From Celeribacter sp. PS-C1 (GTDB lineage Bacteria; Pseudomonadota; Alphaproteobacteria; Rhodobacterales; Rhodobacteraceae): 64,000 nucleotides of DNA. The notes beneath the pieces were generated by a model that saw nothing but the letters and a program-made list of their open reading frames with translations, ran no database searches and was not told the DNA's origin. The DNA lies in NCBI RefSeq assembly GCF_019429625.1, contig NZ_JAHXRW010000001.1, positions 124,001-188,000 on the forward strand, given 5' to 3'. A program made the position numbers and the translations under genes. How positions within the stretch are numbered: the first letter of the stretch is position 1; each line of letters starts with the position of its first letter. Below are positions 56,235 to 64,000 of this stretch, in pieces.

Positions 56235-56851
56235 TGACTTCAATGAAGTTTGCCGATTTCGATGTTTCACGTGAAACATTTGAGCGGCTGCAAACCTATT
56301 TGGCATTGCTTCAAAAATGGAATCCCGCAATCAATCTGGTGGCTAAATCCACCATGGAGATGGCGTGGGACCGTCATTTTGTGGATTCAGCGCAGGTGTT
56401 TCGTATTGCGCCAACTCCGCTCACTCATTGGTGCGATATCGGAAGTGGTGGTGGATTTCCCGGACTGATCTGCGCAACTTTGGCAAAAGAATTCTCTCCT
56501 GACACGTCTTTCACGATGGTGGAATCCGATCAACGAAAGGCCACCTTTTTGAGAACTGTCGTTCGCGAACTTGATCTTAATGCTGAAGTGAGATCAGAAC
56601 GCATTGAAATGCTTGAGCCAATGAAGGCAAATCTTATTTCTGCGCGGGCTTTGGCGTCACTTCCGAAGCTTCTGGAGTATACTGAACGTCATTTGGCACC
56701 GGGTGGACATGGATTGTTTTTGAAAGGCGCTTCTTTTCGTGAGGAACTCGCCGAATCTCTTGAAAGCTGGCGCTTCAGCCACAAAGAATATGCGAGCGTA
56801 ACGGATGCAGAATCCGTGATTCTGCTGATCGGAGATATTGAACGTGTCTGA
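56234..56851 (+). CDS. rsmG: 16S rRNA (guanine527-N7)-methyltransferase RsmG
   Basis: RsmG (GidB) methylates G527 of 16S rRNA. The 205-aa protein shows SAM-binding CDIGSGGGFPGLICATL and RKATFLRTVVRELDLNAEV. Near the N-terminus FDVSRETFERL is encoded across parS site 2. The ATG overlaps the mnmG stop (TGATG). The stop overlaps the parA start, completing the compact mnmE-mnmG-rsmG-parA-parB block. Confidence 0.94.
   Translation: MTSMKFADFDVSRETFERLQTYLALLQKWNPAINLVAKSTMEMAWDRHFVDSAQVFRIAPTPLTHWCDIGSGGGFPGLICATLAKEFSPDTSFTMVESDQRKATFLRTVVRELDLNAEVRSERIEMLEPMKANLISARALASLPKLLEYTERHLAPGGHGLFLKGASFREELAESLESWRFSHKEYASVTDAESVILLIGDIERV
56263..56278. promoter_or_regulatory. parS: parS site 2
   Basis: A second exact TGTTTCACGTGAAACA, inside rsmG, where it encodes VSRET. 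It is about 1.9 kb from site 1. Confidence 0.92.
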
Positions 56852-57644
56852 CCTTTCCCGTCCCAAGGGCCCAAAAATCATTGCTGTTGCGAACCAGAAG
56901 GGTGGGGTTGGAAAGACGACGACAGCGATCAATCTAGCTGCGGCTTTGGTGAAAAGTGGCTGTCGTGTGCTCGTTGTGGACCTTGATCCTCAAGGAAATG
57001 CCTCAACAGGTTTGGGTATTGACCCGGAAAATCGCGGCTATACGACTTATGATCTCATTCTCGGCGAGGTCGATTTGCATGAGGTTATTCAGACTACTGA
57101 GTTTGAAAATCTTTGGATTTCTCCCGCGACTATCGATCTAAGCTCTGCAGACATTGAGATGGTCACGAATGAAAAGCGTAGTTTTCTCCTACACGATGCT
57201 TTGCGCCAGCACGCGATTGATGATTTCGCGTTCGATTTTATCCTGATCGACTGTCCGCCATCTTTGAGTTTGTTGACGGTGAACGCAATGGTGGCGGCTG
57301 AATCCGTCTTGGTGCCGTTGCAAAGCGAATTCTTCGCTTTGGAAGGGCTTTCTCAGCTCATGCTGACTGTGCGAGAGGTTCGGCAGACTGCGAATTCCAA
57401 ACTGCGTATCGAAGGGGTTGTGTTGACCATGTATGATCAACGCAACAACTTGTCTCGCCAGGTCGAACAGGACGCGCGTGACAATCTCGGTGATTTGGTG
57501 TTCGAAACCGTAATTCCGCGCAATGTGCGTATCAGTGAGGCGCCTTCTTTCGCTTTGCCCGTTTTGGATTATGATCCGATGTCAAAAGGTAGTTTGGCTT
57601 ATCAGGCGCTAGCGAAAGAAGTGATTGCGAAAAAAGGACGATAA
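56844..57644 (+). CDS. parA: chromosome partitioning ATPase ParA
   Basis: ParA (Soj type) is the deviant Walker ATPase that forms a nucleoid gradient and pulls ParB-parS complexes apart. The 266-aa protein has IIAVANQKGGVGKTTTAINL (Walker A' with signature Lys), VLVVDLDPQGNASTGLGI and DFILIDCPPSLSLLTVNAM. Lack of an N-terminal HTH marks it as chromosomal type. The start is GTG 56844, overlapping rsmG by 8 bp; a TTG two codons earlier is unlikely. The DNA is unusually AT-rich. Confidence 0.95.
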   Translation: MSDLSRPKGPKIIAVANQKGGVGKTTTAINLAAALVKSGCRVLVVDLDPQGNASTGLGIDPENRGYTTYDLILGEVDLHEVIQTTEFENLWISPATIDLSSADIEMVTNEKRSFLLHDALRQHAIDDFAFDFILIDCPPSLSLLTVNAMVAAESVLVPLQSEFFALEGLSQLMLTVREVRQTANSKLRIEGVVLTMYDQRNNLSRQVEQDARDNLGDLVFETVIPRNVRISEAPSFALPVLDYDPMSKGSLAYQALAKEVIAKKGR

Positions 57645-57646
57645 GA

Positions 57647-58558
57647 ATGGCAAATCCGAGCAAACCGAAAAACCGAGGCCTCGGGCGCGGCCTTTCCGCT
57701 CTGATGGCGGATGTGGCACAGGATAAGCCTGACGAACAATCTTCTGAGAATGAGCCGCGCCGGGCAGATATGTTGGTGCCGATCGAGCGAATCGTACCAA
57801 ATCCTGATCAGCCTCGACGGACCTTTAATCAGTCAGCGCTTGATGAGCTGGCCGATTCGATCCGTGAAAAAGGCGTTATTCAGCCTCTCATCGTGCGCGA
57901 AAGCCCTCGTAAAGCAGGTGAATATGAAATTGTGGCAGGTGAGCGGCGTTGGCGCGCATCGCAGCTTGCTCGTCTGCATGAGCTTCCTGTTCTGGTGCGC
58001 GAATATTCCGACACGGAAGTACTTGAAGTCGCGATTATCGAGAACATTCAACGTTCTGATCTTAACGCGATCGAAGAGGCGGCGGGCTATCAACAGCTAA
58101 TGGAGCGCTTTGGGCACACCCAAGAAAAGCTATCCGATGCTTTGGGGAAAAGCCGGAGTCACATCGCCAACCTGATCCGTCTCTTGAACCTACCGAGCGA
58201 CGTTCAGGCGCTCGTTGTGTCAGGGCAGCTGTCCGCTGGCCATGCCCGGGCGTTGATCACCGCCGAGGATCCTTCCGCATTGGCTAAGAAAGTTATTGAG
58301 GGTGGTCTCTCTGTACGGGAAACAGAGCGTTTGGCAAAGGCTGAGAAGACTTCATCCGAGCCGAAAATAAAGAAATCCTATAAATCATCCGACAAAGATG
58401 CGGATACACGTGCGCTCGAAACCGATCTTTCTGCCGCCATTCGGATGAAGGTGAATATTGATCATAAAGACGGAACCGAAAAGGGCGTGCTCTCGGTCTC
58501 CTACGATTCTTTGGATGAATTGGATGCACTGTGCAGCATCCTATCCCGGGGCGCTTAA
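57647..58558 (+). CDS. parB: chromosome partitioning protein ParB
   Basis: ParB binds parS, spreads as a CTP-dependent clamp and guides origin segregation. The 303-aa protein has the short N-terminal ParA-stimulating region (RGLGRGLSALMADV), the CTPase fold (VPIERIVPNPDQPRRTFNQS, VAGERRWRASQLA, IIENIQRSDLNAIEEA), the parS-binding HTH (GKSRSHIANLIRLLNLPSDV) and a C-terminal dimer domain. It starts 2 bp after parA and overlaps hemW convergently by 4 bp. Confidence 0.96.
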   Translation: MANPSKPKNRGLGRGLSALMADVAQDKPDEQSSENEPRRADMLVPIERIVPNPDQPRRTFNQSALDELADSIREKGVIQPLIVRESPRKAGEYEIVAGERRWRASQLARLHELPVLVREYSDTEVLEVAIIENIQRSDLNAIEEAAGYQQLMERFGHTQEKLSDALGKSRSHIANLIRLLNLPSDVQALVVSGQLSAGHARALITAEDPSALAKKVIEGGLSVRETERLAKAEKTSSEPKIKKSYKSSDKDADTRALETDLSAAIRMKVNIDHKDGTEKGVLSVSYDSLDELDALCSILSRGA

Positions 58559-59712
58559 AGATCCGGGATCAGGTCGCGAATGATCGCGTTTAGAACTGGC
58601 CGACCTTTCTGGGTGACCGAAAGGCGGCCATTTTCGATTTTGATGAACTCATCCTCAATCAAGTATTTATTTTCAATGGGAAAGTCTTGATCCAAGAGAG
58701 TGGAAATCCGTGCGATTTCAATGCCCTCCGTGATCCGAAGGCCCATCATCAGATATTCGATGGCTTGATCGTATCCACTTACAGCTTCACGTGGATTTTC
58801 ACCGTGATCGTTTTGATCAACGAACTTTAGCCATTGGCTTGGGGCGAGGGGCGTATCGATGGCGTATTTCTGACCAGCCAAGGTAAGTCGTCCATGCGCG
58901 CCAGGGCCAATTCCCGCATAATCGCCATAACGCCAATAAATGAGATTATGGCGGCTCTCAGAGCCATTTTGGGCGTGATTAGAGACTTCATATGCGGGCA
59001 TTCCAGCCTTTTCACACTCTTCTTGTGTGACAAAATACATATCCGCAGCGCTATCGTCAGAAGGAAGGCCACGCAAAAGTCCCCGGTCATATCGGTCGCC
59101 AAAGGCGGTGCCTTGCTCAATGGTCAACTGATAGAGTGACAGGTGATCGACAGCCATAGAGAGAGCTTCGCGCAATTCCGCCCGCCAAGCCTCAGGCGTT
59201 TGTCCTTGTCGCGCATAAATCAGGTCGAAACTGACGCGATCAAAGGTATTTCGGGCAATATCGAAAGCTTTTCGCGCCTCTGACACGGAATGCAGGCGCC
59301 CGAGACGTTTCAAATCCTCGTCATGAAGCGACTGAATGCCCATGGAGACACGATTGACGCCAGCGTCGCGATAGCCATGAAAACGACCCGCTTCGACAGA
59401 GGTGGGGTTGGCTTCAAGCGTGATCTCAATGTCATTCGCCAGCGTCCAACAGTCTCGAACCTTGCTCAAAATGGCATTTACGAGCTCTGGATCCATCAAA
59501 GACGGTGTGCCACCGCCAAAGAACACGGTGTTCAGAACGCGGCCGGATGTTTCCCGTGAAACACGCTCGATCTCGGAAAGGTAGGCGCGCTCCCATGCGG
59601 ATTGATCAATCGTCGCGGCCACATGGGAGTTGAAATCGCAGTAGGGGCATTTCGCCTGGCAAAACGGCCAATGGATGTAGAGACCAAAGCCTCCGTTTTG
59701 CCAGTCTTCCAT
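58555..59712 (-). CDS. hemW: heme chaperone HemW (radical SAM)
   Basis: HemW resembles coproporphyrinogen dehydrogenase HemN but acts in heme trafficking. The 385-aa protein has the radical-SAM triad in LYIHWPFCQAKCPYCDFNSH (Cx3CxxC), then FFGGGTPSLMDPELV and the C-terminal extension ending in KGRPVLNAIIRDL. The lack of an N-terminal extension with the HemN-specific Cys points to HemW rather than HemN. It is last in the rph-rdgB-ridA-hemW operon. parS site 3 lies within it. Confidence 0.9.
   Translation of the reverse strand: MEDWQNGGFGLYIHWPFCQAKCPYCDFNSHVAATIDQSAWERAYLSEIERVSRETSGRVLNTVFFGGGTPSLMDPELVNAILSKVRDCWTLANDIEITLEANPTSVEAGRFHGYRDAGVNRVSMGIQSLHDEDLKRLGRLHSVSEARKAFDIARNTFDRVSFDLIYARQGQTPEAWRAELREALSMAVDHLSLYQLTIEQGTAFGDRYDRGLLRGLPSDDSAADMYFVTQEECEKAGMPAYEVSNHAQNGSESRHNLIYWRYGDYAGIGPGAHGRLTLAGQKYAIDTPLAPSQWLKFVDQNDHGENPREAVSGYDQAIEYLMMGLRITEGIEIARISTLLDQDFPIENKYLIEDEFIKIENGRLSVTQKGRPVLNAIIRDLIPDL
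59548..59563. promoter_or_regulatory. parS: parS-like site 3 (one mismatch)
   Basis: TGTTTCCCGTGAAACA differs from the consensus by one central base. It lies in hemW, where the other strand encodes VSRET, the same peptide as in rsmG. Confidence 0.6.
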
Positions 59713-59714
59713 GA

Positions 59715-60098
59715 TTATCCCTTGAACGCCGTGATTTCGATTTCGATCAACATCTCGGGTTTGATGAGATCGGCAACGACCATTGTGGCCGCAGGGCGAA
59801 TATCGGCGAGGAATTCACCCAAAGCCGGGACAACTTCATCCACCAAAGCGGCGTCGGTGATCGTGTATTGCACACGCACCGCGTCTTTTAGGGAAAAGCC
59901 TTCACCTTCCAGCACGCCGGAAATGGTTTTGAAGCAGTTCCGGGCCTGATCGGCGATGCTCTCCGGCATGGTCATTGTGCTGTAATCGTAGCCGGTCGTG
60001 CCGGAAACAAAACACCAGTCGCCTTGCACGACGGCGCGGGAATAGCCCATGACTTTTTCAAAGTCGGAACCGGAGGAGATCAGTTTGCGGGTACTCAT
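59715..60098 (-). CDS. RidA-family protein
   Basis: A 127-aa RidA/YjgF/UK114-family member, predicted imine or enamine deaminase. It keeps the catalytic-site Arg in [20 protein letters not shown] and the terminal [10 protein letters not shown]. Sequence starts [20 protein letters not shown]. Several subfamilies exist and not all deaminate, so function is inferred. The stop of rdgB overlaps its start by 4 bp; hemW starts 2 bp after its stop. Confidence 0.88.
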   Translation of the reverse strand: MSTRKLISSGSDFEKVMGYSRAVVQGDWCFVSGTTGYDYSTMTMPESIADQARNCFKTISGVLEGEGFSLKDAVRVQYTITDAALVDEVVPALGEFLADIRPAATMVVADLIKPEMLIEIEITAFKG

Positions 60099-60715
60099 TT
60101 TGCGAGATCCTTAAAGGGTCCGGAGACCAGTTTACGAAAAGCGTCTGCGCGGTGGCTCATGGCCTGTTTGCGCGCGTGTTCCATTTCTCCGAAGGTTTCG
60201 GTTTCTCCATCGGGAAGGAACATCGGATCATAGCCAAAGCCGCGTTCACCGCGTGCGGGCCAGACAATGCATCCTTCGACAATGCCTTCGAAAATCTCAT
60301 CATGCCCATCTGGCCATGCCAGACATAGCGTGCAGCAAAAGCGGGCAGTGCGCGGTTCTGCTGCATTTGCCTCTTCGAGACGGTCCCAGACCTTTTGCAT
60401 AGCCATCGGAAAATCGCGGCCGTTGGGTGTTTCGGCCCAGTCGGCGGAATACACACCGGGCGCGCCGTCCAAGGCATCGACGGACATGCCGCTGTCATCG
60501 GAAAGGGCAGGGAGGCCGCTGGATTTGGCGGCAAAATGTGCCTTGATCCGCGCATTCCCCGCAAATGTGTCTTCTGTTTCTTCCGGTTCTTCGAAACCGA
60601 GATCACCAGCGGAGATCACCTCGATCCCGAAAGGCTCCAAAAGCTCCGCGATCTCGCGAAGCTTGCCTTTGTTGTGGGAGGCGAGAACCAGCTTTTTGCC
60701 GTCGAATTCGCGCAT
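60095..60715 (-). CDS. rdgB: dITP/XTP pyrophosphatase
   Basis: RdgB removes inosine- and xanthosine-type triphosphates from the nucleotide pool. The 206-aa protein shows [40 protein letters not shown] and [16 protein letters not shown] use ATG 60715 (TGATG overlap with the rph stop); a GTG one codon earlier is also in frame. The combination rph-rdgB next to hemW is conserved in alphaproteobacteria. Confidence 0.95.
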   Translation of the reverse strand: MREFDGKKLVLASHNKGKLREIAELLEPFGIEVISAGDLGFEEPEETEDTFAGNARIKAHFAAKSSGLPALSDDSGMSVDALDGAPGVYSADWAETPNGRDFPMAMQKVWDRLEEANAAEPRTARFCCTLCLAWPDGHDEIFEGIVEGCIVWPARGERGFGYDPMFLPDGETETFGEMEHARKQAMSHRADAFRKLVSGPFKDLAK

Positions 60716-61428
60716 CACGCCACCGCAGCGTTTTGAGCCGAAACCAGCTCAGAAACGCCTTTTTCGGCCAGATCGAGCAGTTCGTTCATCTGCGCACGCG
60801 AATAGGTGGCTCCCTCGGCACTCATTTGGGTTTCAATCAGATGTCCATTGGCAAGCATGATGAAATTGCCGTCCACGCCAGCTTCGGAATCTTCGGGGTA
60901 ATCGAGATCGAGCACCGGCTGACCGGCGTAAATGCCACAGGACACAGCCGCGACATTAGAAATCAGCGGATCGGAGGTAATCGCGCCGGATTTCAACAGC
61001 TTGTTCACCGCCAGACGTAGGGCCACCCAGCCACCGGTGATGGAGGCGCAACGCGTTCCGCCGTCGGCCTGAATGACATCACAGTCCACGGTGATCTGAC
61101 GTTCGCCAAGAGCGACACGGTCCACGCCAGCGCGCAGGGAACGTCCGATCAGGCGTTGAATTTCGACAGTACGACCACCCTGTTTGCCTTGAGTGGCCTC
61201 ACGGCGCATGCGCGATGAGGTCGAACGCGGCAGCATGCCGTATTCCGCCGTCACCCAGCCCTGGCCTGAATTGCGCATAAAGGGCGGCACGCGCTCTTCG
61301 ATCGTGGCGGTGCAAAGAACATGCGTGTCGCCGCAACGGATCAGACACGAGCCCTCGGCATGTTTTGTCACGCCGGTCTCGATTGAAATCGTCCGCATTT
61401 CATCTAAATTTCTACCTGAGGGTCGCAT
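60715..61428 (-). CDS. rph: ribonuclease PH
   Basis: RNase PH trims the 3' ends of tRNA precursors by phosphorolysis. The 237-aa protein begins [20 protein letters not shown] and contains [39 protein letters not shown] and [25 protein letters not shown] lies before ATG 61428; a longer frame upstream adds 11 unconserved residues. It heads the minus-strand operon and is divergent from hrcA. Confidence 0.95.
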   Translation of the reverse strand: MRPSGRNLDEMRTISIETGVTKHAEGSCLIRCGDTHVLCTATIEERVPPFMRNSGQGWVTAEYGMLPRSTSSRMRREATQGKQGGRTVEIQRLIGRSLRAGVDRVALGERQITVDCDVIQADGGTRCASITGGWVALRLAVNKLLKSGAITSDPLISNVAAVSCGIYAGQPVLDLDYPEDSEAGVDGNFIMLANGHLIETQMSAEGATYSRAQMNELLDLAEKGVSELVSAQNAAVA

Positions 61429-61549
61429 GCTATATCCTTCCGCATCTGTTGCGGCAGACATACCGAACAGGTGCTCAGACGTGCAAGCCTCATTGACCCT
61501 CGGTCTCTATGTCTTTTAATGGCGAAGGGTCTTGGAAGACGCAGGAAGA

Positions 61550-62614
61550 ATGACGGATCGTGTAAATCTCATTGCTGAAATGAACGACCGGTCGCGCGAG
61601 GTATTTCGCCGCGTGGTCGAGGGCTATCTTGAAAGCGGTGGGCCTGTGGGCTCGCGCACCCTGACGCGGACGATGAGCGAGAAAGTTTCCGCCGCGACCG
61701 TGCGCAACGTGATGCAGGACCTCGAATATCTCGGGCTTTTGGACAGTCCGCATGTGTCCGCGGGGCGCGTTCCGACGCAGCTTGGTCTGCGTTTGTTTGT
61801 GGACGGGTTGCTGGAGGTGGGCACTGTCACCGACGATGTGCGCGAGAAGATGGAATTGACCATCCGCAACGAACATCACGATGTGAGCGGGATGCTGGAT
61901 CGCGTGGGTTCGGCTCTGTCGGGGCTTACTCAGGGTGCCAGCCTTGTGCTCGCGCCAAAACACGAAGCGCCTGTTAAACATGTGGAATTCGTAAACCTTG
62001 CGCCGGACCGTGCGCTGGTGGTTCTGGTCTTTGCCGATGGCCATGTCGAAAACCGCATTTTCACGCCGCCCGTCGGGCAAACCCCGTCTTCTTTGCGTGA
62101 GGCGACGAATTTCCTCAATGCTCTGGTCGAAGGCAAGACCCTCTCCGAGCTGCGGAGCACTGTGGAACGTGAGATCAAAACACGGCGGCAGGAGCTTGAT
62201 AGCCTCGCTGCCGATCTGATTGAAAACGGCTCGGCGTTCTGGGAAGGCGAGGGGTCGCATTACGAGCGCTTGATCGTGCGCGGGCGTGCCAATTTGTTGG
62301 GAGAAAGTGCCGAGGCCGAAGAGCTTGATCGCATCAGAAGCCTGTTCGACGATCTCGAAAAGAAGCGCGACATCGCGGAATTTCTCGAGCTGACCGAGGA
62401 CGGCGAGGGCGTGCGCATTTTCATTGGCTCAGAGAACAAACTTTTCTCACTTTCGGGTTCCTCTTTGGTGGTTTCTCCTTATATGAACGCTGAACGAAAA
62501 ATTATCGGTGCCGTGGGTGTCATCGGGCCGACTCGCCTTAACTATGGGCGGATCGTGCCGATTGTCGATTATACGGCCCAACTTGTCGGACGGATCGTGT
62601 CCGGCAAGGCTTGA
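61550..62614 (+). CDS. hrcA: heat-inducible transcriptional repressor HrcA
   Basis: HrcA represses class I heat-shock genes by binding CIRCE. The 354-aa protein has an N-terminal winged helix (SEKVSAATVRNVMQDLEYLG, LLDSPHVSAGRVPT) and a GAF-like middle and dimer domain ending VPIVDYTAQLVGRIVSG. I see no CIRCE element upstream of hrcA or grpE, so its targets (typically groESL) must be elsewhere. ATG 61550 follows AGGAAG. grpE starts 10 bp downstream. Confidence 0.94.
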   Translation: MTDRVNLIAEMNDRSREVFRRVVEGYLESGGPVGSRTLTRTMSEKVSAATVRNVMQDLEYLGLLDSPHVSAGRVPTQLGLRLFVDGLLEVGTVTDDVREKMELTIRNEHHDVSGMLDRVGSALSGLTQGASLVLAPKHEAPVKHVEFVNLAPDRALVVLVFADGHVENRIFTPPVGQTPSSLREATNFLNALVEGKTLSELRSTVEREIKTRRQELDSLAADLIENGSAFWEGEGSHYERLIVRGRANLLGESAEAEELDRIRSLFDDLEKKRDIAEFLELTEDGEGVRIFIGSENKLFSLSGSSLVVSPYMNAERKIIGAVGVIGPTRLNYGRIVPIVDYTAQLVGRIVSGKA

Positions 62615-62624
62615 AAGGTGAAAC

Positions 62625-63203
62625 ATGACGGATCCGAAGAAAGATATGTCTGAAGAGATCAAAACCAACGTCGAAGAAGAGATCATCGACATCACCTCTG
62701 ATGAGGCACTTGAAGATCCCGAAACAGGCGATCTGTCCGAAGAGCTCGAACAGCTCCGCGCAGAACGCGATGAATTCCGGGATCGTTTCATGCGCGCTGT
62801 GGCTGATGCGGAAAACTCCCGCAAGCGTGCGGATCGTGATCGTCGCGAGGCGGAAAACTATGGTGGGTCGAAACTGGCCCGCGATATGTTGCCGGTATTC
62901 GACAACATGAAGCGTGCCATCGATGCGATTGCCGAGGATCAACGTGAAACGCAGGCGGCCTTGATCGAAGGGATCGAGCTGACCATGCGTGAGCTTTTGA
63001 ACACCTTCTCAAAACACGGCATTCAGATCGTGAGCCCGGAGGTGGGTGAGACCTTCGATCCGCAAATTCACGAAGCCATGTTCGAAGCGCCGGTGCCCGG
63101 CACCAAAGCCGGCGACATCATCCAAGTGATGAACGTGGGCTTCATGATCCATGACCGTCTGTTGCGTCCGGCTCAGGTGGGCGTGTCGTCGACGCCGGCG
63201 TAA
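62625..63203 (+). CDS. grpE: nucleotide exchange factor GrpE
   Basis: GrpE releases ADP from DnaK. The 192-aa protein has an acidic N-terminus, a long coiled coil (LEQLRAERDEFRDRFMRAVA) and the C-terminal beta domain with HGIQIVSPEVGETFDPQIHE and GFMIHDRLLRPAQVGVSS. It is in an operon with hrcA, with GAAAGG upstream. dnaK and dnaJ are not within the window. A strong terminator follows. Confidence 0.95.
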   Translation: MTDPKKDMSEEIKTNVEEEIIDITSDEALEDPETGDLSEELEQLRAERDEFRDRFMRAVADAENSRKRADRDRREAENYGGSKLARDMLPVFDNMKRAIDAIAEDQRETQAALIEGIELTMRELLNTFSKHGIQIVSPEVGETFDPQIHEAMFEAPVPGTKAGDIIQVMNVGFMIHDRLLRPAQVGVSSTPA

Positions 63204-63232
63204 AAAGGTTTTCCCGGAAACTGAGCTTTGCT

Positions 63233-63261
63233 AAAGCCCTCGTGTCTTACGAGGGCTTTTT
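63233..63261 (+). terminator. rho-independent terminator of hrcA-grpE
   Basis: An 11-bp perfect stem (AAAGCCCTCGT and ACGAGGGCTTT) with a GTCTT loop, ending in a run of T. It lies 30 bp after grpE and 3 bp before the next ATG. Confidence 0.9.
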
Positions 63262-63263
63262 CT

Positions 63264-64000
63264 ATGCACGTTATCCGTTTTCTGTTGCTTTTGATCCTGA
63301 CTCCCATCCCCGTCTTGGCCCAGAATTATCCGGACCATCGCGAGATTTACGTTAATGATTTCGCCGATCTTCTGTCGGAAGAGGTCGAGGATGACATCCG
63401 TGATCGCCTTAAGGTGCTTCGGGATGAGACGGGAATCGAGTTTACCGTCGTTACGATCTATCAAATGCGCGATTACGGACACGCGGGGGCGCTTGAACCC
63501 TTCGCGACGGGGCTTTTCAACGATTGGGGAATTGGCGACGCCGAGCGGAACGATGGGGTGATGATGCTTGTCTCGCTGTGGGATCGCAAAGTGCGCCTCG
63601 AGGTTGGTTCTGGTTATGGCGCCCGCATGAACGACCCGATGCAAAAGGTGATCGACGATGACATTTTGCCTCATTTTCGTAACGACGCGTATGAAGAGGG
63701 GATTTTAAACGGTGTCGATCATACGATCCTGGCCGTGACAGGCGCGTGGCCTGGTGAATATGATGCAAGCCCTTGGGTGAAAGTGACCAATGCTATCGGT
63801 CGTACGGTAAATTCCGTGGTGCAGGGGCTCGGCAACTGGATTTTTGCCATTCTGGTGGCTCTCCTGCCGTTTCCCTATCGCGCGTATCGCCGTTGGAAAC
63901 GCAATCACCCTCGTATTTGCCCCAATGATGGTCATCAAATGACGCGTTTGGATGAGTCTTGGGAGGACAATCACCTTCAGAAAGGGCAGATCACCGAAGA
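63264..64000 (+). CDS. TPM-domain protein, partial
   Basis: The reading frame is open to the right edge (245 codons). It has a signal peptide (VIRFLLLLILTPIPVLAQN), a TPM domain with YVNDFADLLSEEVEDDIRDR, GIEFTVVTI, WGIGDAERNDGVMMLVSLWD and LEVGSGYGARMNDP, then a membrane helix (NWIFAILVALLPFPY) and a Cys-containing tail. TPM proteins are membrane-anchored, periplasmic, and include photosystem II repair phosphatases in plants; the bacterial role is unclear. The ATG is very close to the grpE terminator, so a promoter may lie within grpE. Confidence 0.85.
   Translation, partial: MHVIRFLLLLILTPIPVLAQNYPDHREIYVNDFADLLSEEVEDDIRDRLKVLRDETGIEFTVVTIYQMRDYGHAGALEPFATGLFNDWGIGDAERNDGVMMLVSLWDRKVRLEVGSGYGARMNDPMQKVIDDDILPHFRNDAYEEGILNGVDHTILAVTGAWPGEYDASPWVKVTNAIGRTVNSVVQGLGNWIFAILVALLPFPYRAYRRWKRNHPRICPNDGHQMTRLDESWEDNHLQKGQITE

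Noticed and set aside
61429-61549. CIRCE element near hrcA
   Set aside because: No TTAGCACTC/GAGTGCTAA pair in the rph-hrcA gap or before grpE.

Overview
The window is a chromosomal segment from an alphaproteobacterium, most likely a Rhodobacteraceae (Roseobacter-group) member. The evidence is a split RegB / SenC-RegA redox cluster, AddAB instead of RecBCD, a COG4223/HemY-like pair beside hemD, CcrM-type GANTC sites upstream of dnaA, and the alphaproteobacterial gene order around the replication origin. No phage, IS transposase, plasmid gene or CRISPR array is visible. Almost all of it is core housekeeping DNA.

Layout. 1-7.3 kb, mostly minus strand: dnaA-dnaN-recF plus a LysE-type exporter cut by the window edge, rpsT, an enoyl-CoA hydratase and mutM. 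7.4-10.5 kb: ubiE-ubiB and a convergent phosphotransferase-like kinase. 10.5-14.4 kb: a small flagellar block (flgD, fliK, a rod-binding protein, a FlgN-like chaperone) that ends in a 32-codon stub of motB. 14.6-19.2 kb: a two-gene RND efflux operon followed by tRNA-Thr(CGT). 19.2-29.4 kb: hemY-like, COG4223 and hemD; gpsA-YciI-EVE; DUF2853; ahcY with an extensin-like gene; an HD hydrolase and a LysR regulator. 29.4-34 kb: regA, senC, regB and a PAS-domain protein. 34-44.5 kb: amgK-murU-addB-addA, trxA and hslVU. 44.5-46.8 kb: Smr, mltA and Tim44-like. 46.9-50.8 kb: fxsA, secB, dnaQ, coaE, aroE and maf.

The interval 50784-51177 between maf and hemJ is the best candidate for oriC. It holds two perfect DnaA boxes in opposite orientation, an IHF consensus that reads on both strands, and AT-rich tracts. 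Genes diverge from it. To its right lie hemJ, rho, mnmE, mnmG, rsmG, parA and parB, then the minus-strand operon rph-rdgB-ridA-hemW, then hrcA-grpE and a partial TPM-domain gene. Two perfect parS sites (in the mnmG start region and in rsmG) and one single-mismatch site (in hemW) lie 3-9 kb from this origin. dnaA is about 46 kb away from oriC.

Points worth a second look are a cluster of eight GANTC sites in 256 bp upstream of dnaA, the motB stub beside an orphaned flagellar block, a 114-bp palindromic element with 10-bp terminal inverted repeats after the LysR gene, a parS site that coincides with the mnmG start region, and a marked drop in GC content in the genes just right of oriC.
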